From NCBI RefSeq assembly GCF_001719165.1, contig NZ_CP017057.1, positions 372,001 through 436,000 on the forward strand: DNA of 64,000 nucleotides, written 5' to 3'. The DNA comes from Erythrobacter litoralis. GTDB taxonomy: Bacteria > Pseudomonadota > Alphaproteobacteria > Sphingomonadales > Sphingomonadaceae. Of this stretch, positions 61,487-64,000 are shown one piece after another. Both the position numbers and the translations under genes were made by a program. Numbering within the stretch: the stretch's first letter is position 1; the number at the start of each line of letters is the position of its first letter. The notes under the pieces were generated by a model. That model did no database searches. It was not told the origin of the DNA and saw only the letters and a program-made list of their open reading frames with translations.

Positions 61487-62922
61487 CCACACTGCCTCGT
61501 CGGACCAATGGGCATTTGCGCTTTACCTCAAATGTGGTGCGCACGCTCGGCGTCCTGAATGACGTGGGCTGCTTTTTCCTAGCGTTTCTTTTGACCATCA
61601 TTTTTTATGAATTGACGATCGGCGAGTACTATGACGGCCAGATCCACCAAAGCGCGGCCATCATCCTGACCATCAACTTTTTGTTAATACGGACTTCCAG
61701 AGATGGATATGCGCCGTTCAAAGGCCAAGGAGAAGATGTTGGAGGGGCCGCGATGGCGGACTTTCTGCTCGCCACCACTTTGACCATATTGGTTGTCATG
61801 CAACTGGGTAGGCTTGCAGAATTTTCTCTCGGCCTGAGCCTACTTTTCACATCCTTCGTGATAATTCTTCTATTTCTAAGCCGTATAGCATTCAGAAGGC
61901 TCGCTTACATTTTGATGCAGAGGGGCTTCATCGGCCAGAGGGTTGCCGTCTACGCCGAAAGCGCGAAGCTCGCAGGGAAAGTCACCCAATTGATCAACCT
62001 CGAAAGGCTGCCCCATTTGCGGATGTTGGGCTACGCAGACGAACGCCAGCAAAAAAATGAGGTTACAGATGGCATGGTGCATCTCGGCGGTTTTTCTGCG
62101 CTGCTTGATTTGGCGAGGACTGGTCAATTAGATCAGGTCATCCTCGCTGTGCCTAGAATCTCCCAATCACGGCTGGATGAAATCACCGAAGCCTTGAGTG
62201 CAGCTTCCATTGATATTTGTATCCTGCCCCGAGAGACCCTCGAATTATCTACGAGCTACCGTGTCAATTATCTCGGATCGCTTCCCGTATTCGCTGTTTG
62301 GCAGCAGCCGATGAGAGACATTGATGGACTGCTTAAAGAGACGTTGGACTACGTCCTAGCAACACTGGCGCTTTTGCTGCTCTCGCCAATCATGATCCTA
62401 ACGGCATTGGCAATTAAACTCGAAAGTCGCGGCCCCGTAATTTTCAGGCAAATAAGGGTTGGTTTTAACAATAACGAAATATCTGTGCTCAAATTTCGAT
62501 CGATGTATGCAGATCTTGGGGATGTAAGCGGCGTCAAGCGTACTGAGAGGAACGATGCGCGCGTCACTCGCGTCGGAAAGTTTATCCGCAGGACCAGCAT
62601 CGACGAGCTCCCGCAGCTTTTCAATGTGCTAAAGGGCGAAATGTCGCTGGTGGGGCCGCGCCCGCACGCAACGATGATGCGCGTCGGCGATAAATTCTAC
62701 TTTGATGCCGTGAGGGGCTACGCAGCCCGTCACAGGGTCAAGCCGGGGATCACAGGCCTTGCGCAAGTCCGGGGTCTAAGGGGGGAAATCGCGACAACGG
62801 AACGCGCTAAACAACGCGTGGAATACGACATCTACTACATCGAGAATTGGTCGCCTCTCCTCGACATTAGAATCATGATCGAAACGATCATAAAGATTGC
62901 TTGGGATAAAGATGCATACTGA
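61471..62922 (+). CDS. Undecaprenyl-phosphate sugar phosphotransferase (WcaJ type)
   Basis: This 483-residue enzyme transfers a sugar-1-phosphate (often glucose or galactose) to undecaprenyl phosphate, starting repeat-unit synthesis at the inner membrane. About four N-terminal helices (residues 25-135) are followed by a CoA-binding-like domain and a fifth helix near 293-312 (DYVLATLALLLLSPIMILTA). The catalytic PGT domain follows: IFRQIRVGFNNNEISVLKFR, RTSIDELPQLFNVLKGEMSL, VGPRPHATMM and ITGLAQVRGLRGEIATTER. ATG 61471 follows GGTGGGGAGCGT. Its stop overlaps the glycosyltransferase start. Confidence 0.93.
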   Translation: MRDHLTTLPRRTNGHLRFTSNVVRTLGVLNDVGCFFLAFLLTIIFYELTIGEYYDGQIHQSAAIILTINFLLIRTSRDGYAPFKGQGEDVGGAAMADFLLATTLTILVVMQLGRLAEFSLGLSLLFTSFVIILLFLSRIAFRRLAYILMQRGFIGQRVAVYAESAKLAGKVTQLINLERLPHLRMLGYADERQQKNEVTDGMVHLGGFSALLDLARTGQLDQVILAVPRISQSRLDEITEALSAASIDICILPRETLELSTSYRVNYLGSLPVFAVWQQPMRDIDGLLKETLDYVLATLALLLLSPIMILTALAIKLESRGPVIFRQIRVGFNNNEISVLKFRSMYADLGDVSGVKRTERNDARVTRVGKFIRRTSIDELPQLFNVLKGEMSLVGPRPHATMMRVGDKFYFDAVRGYAARHRVKPGITGLAQVRGLRGEIATTERAKQRVEYDIYYIENWSPLLDIRIMIETIIKIAWDKDAY

Positions 62923-63715
62923 TAGCGACATTCAACGCTTTCTGGGCATCGACTTTGCGAACGTGAGCATCGAGCGCTTGGCGGCTGAGCTGGAGCGCTT
63001 ATCACGAAGCGCCGCGTTCTCTTTCGTCGTCACCCCAAACGTTGATCATCTCGTACTCTTGCATGATGAGGAATCCGAGATCGCAGAATTATTCCGTCAG
63101 GCTTGTGCAGCTGCGTGCTTTCGCCTTTGTGACAGCCGTGTGCTAAAAATTTTGGCTCGTTCCCTAGGGATGCCTTTAGAAGTCGTAACGGGAAGCGATC
63201 TTACTGCGTATCTCTTCAAACGCGGGAAACTCGACGGTAAGACGGTGGCATTGATCGGGGGCGACGCTGCGATGCAAGAAGAACTCGGTCTGCGCTACCC
63301 AGCTGTCGGCATTGTTCAACATATCCCACCAATGGGAGTTTTGAATAATCCGGACGCAATAGATAAGATTGAAGAGTTTCTCGCAAATTCCCAATCTGAG
63401 TACGCCCTCTTTGCAGTCGGGGCACCACAAAGCGAAATCATTGCCCTGAAATGCCAGTCTGCTGGGCGCTCTAGAGGAGTCGCGCTGTGTGTTGGTGCCT
63501 CGATTGACTTCCTGCTTGGGCGCAAACCACGCGCGCCCATTTGGATGCAGCGTCTAAGCCTCGAATGGCTTTTCCGTCTACTCAGCGAACCACGCCGCTT
63601 GGCGCGACGATATCTGATTGTAGCCCCCCGGATCTTCTGGATCGTATGGCGCTTCAAGCGCGGTCAGGATTTTGTCAGAGGAAAAAATTCTTCGGGAGAA
63701 GTTTCCGATGGTTGA
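62912..63715 (+). CDS. WecG/TagA/CpsF family glycosyltransferase
   Basis: This 267-residue cytoplasmic enzyme adds the second sugar to the undecaprenyl-linked acceptor. Visible motifs are VVTPNVDHLVLLHDEES near residue 35, ACFRLCDSRVLKILARSLGM, VTGSDLTAYLF near 95, and VGAPQSEIIALKCQ near 170. VGASIDFLLGRKPRAPIWMQ and LSLEWLFRLLSEPRRLARRY are the C-terminal signatures of the family. ATG 62912 overlaps the preceding stop by 11 bases. A TTG at 62897 is also possible. It overlaps the PKS start by 8 bases, which shows tight coupling. Confidence 0.93.
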   Translation: MHTDSDIQRFLGIDFANVSIERLAAELERLSRSAAFSFVVTPNVDHLVLLHDEESEIAELFRQACAAACFRLCDSRVLKILARSLGMPLEVVTGSDLTAYLFKRGKLDGKTVALIGGDAAMQEELGLRYPAVGIVQHIPPMGVLNNPDAIDKIEEFLANSQSEYALFAVGAPQSEIIALKCQSAGRSRGVALCVGASIDFLLGRKPRAPIWMQRLSLEWLFRLLSEPRRLARRYLIVAPRIFWIVWRFKRGQDFVRGKNSSGEVSDG

Positions 63716-64000
63716 TGGGCATGACGATCGCCGTAGCGGGCTGGACAATCGCATCGCGATAGTGGGGATGGCAGCGCACCTTCCCGGGAGCGCAACGCTT
63801 GAGCAGTACTGGTTGAACCTTCGAGACGGGCTTGAGTGCATCCGCCAATACAGCGAAAGCGAGCTTCTCGCCAACGGAGAGGATAAGGCGCGCCTACTTC
63901 ACCGCAACTACGTGCCAGCGGCTGCTCCGCTTGATGGATTCGCCGATTTCGATGCCGGATTTTTTGGTCTCAGCCCTAAGGAGGCCGCGGTGATGGATCC
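63708..64000 (+). CDS. Type I polyketide synthase, N-terminal fragment
   Basis: The frame starts at ATG 63708 (preceded by GGGAGAAG) and runs to the window edge. After about 14 residues it reads NRIAIVGMAAHLPGSATLEQ, the diagnostic start of a modular ketosynthase domain, then YWLNLRDGLECI and FDAGFFGLSPKEAAVMDP, before the active-site cysteine would appear. The overlap with the upstream glycosyltransferase implies co-translation with the EPS genes. The rest of the module lies beyond the window, so domain content and product are unknown. Confidence 0.9.
   Translation, partial: MVDGHDDRRSGLDNRIAIVGMAAHLPGSATLEQYWLNLRDGLECIRQYSESELLANGEDKARLLHRNYVPAAAPLDGFADFDAGFFGLSPKEAAVMD

Overview
The window comes from a GC-rich alphaproteobacterium, most likely of the Sphingomonadales ([22 protein letters not shown]). 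The evidence is the 1400-residue RpoB and 1428-residue RpoC, GapR/DUF2312 and DUF1244 proteins, a PurT/PurU pair, YebC-ruvC order, and many small conserved alphaproteobacterial proteins. This placement is inferred from family content, not from a database search.

Bases 1-31.1 kb are ordinary core chromosome with tightly packed GC-rich genes: rpoB-rpoC with a strong terminator, gltX, pyk, gapR, an SDR, yebC-ruvC, a glycerophosphodiester phosphodiesterase, ubiG, lysC, a PilZ-XRE fusion, a degenerate GGDEF protein, a purT/flavin oxidoreductase/purU run, a PQQ alcohol dehydrogenase and a divergent Tat-exported dienelactone hydrolase.

A tRNA-Leu(CAG) gene at 31.3 kb marks a change in character. 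Two degenerate copies of its 3' end lie at 42.65 and 44.41 kb, which suggests that the tRNA was an integration site. From 31.8 to 42.2 kb all genes run on the minus strand: an FAD monooxygenase, a four-gene ABC exporter/M13 metallopeptidase operon whose genes all overlap by 4 bases, a PfpI-like lipoprotein, a DUF4336 protein, a GlxA-type regulator and an S41 peptidase. A periplasmic ClpP-like protein (43.0-44.1 kb) lies between the two tRNA-like repeats and is followed by a higBA toxin-antitoxin pair.

Bases 45.4-54.7 kb are an insertion-sequence graveyard: a dead IS256-family element, an IS3 remnant, an intact-looking IS5/IS427-type element with TA target duplication, an IS3 (IS407-like) element split by an IS21-family element with a clear 6-base target duplication, a decayed IS5-group transposase and IS end fragments. 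No integrase and no CRISPR array were seen.

Bases 54.8-64 kb hold the left part of an exopolysaccharide locus with visibly lower GC. A minus-strand run encodes a Wza-like export protein, a very large beta-barrel protein, a Wzz-like copolymerase and a CpsD-type tyrosine kinase. A divergent plus-strand run encodes a WcaJ-type initiating sugar transferase, a WecG/TagA glycosyltransferase and the start of a type I polyketide synthase cut by the window edge. Polysaccharide assembly genes joined to a polyketide synthase are the most interesting system here. The ABC/M13 peptidase operon and the possible tRNA-Leu island come next.
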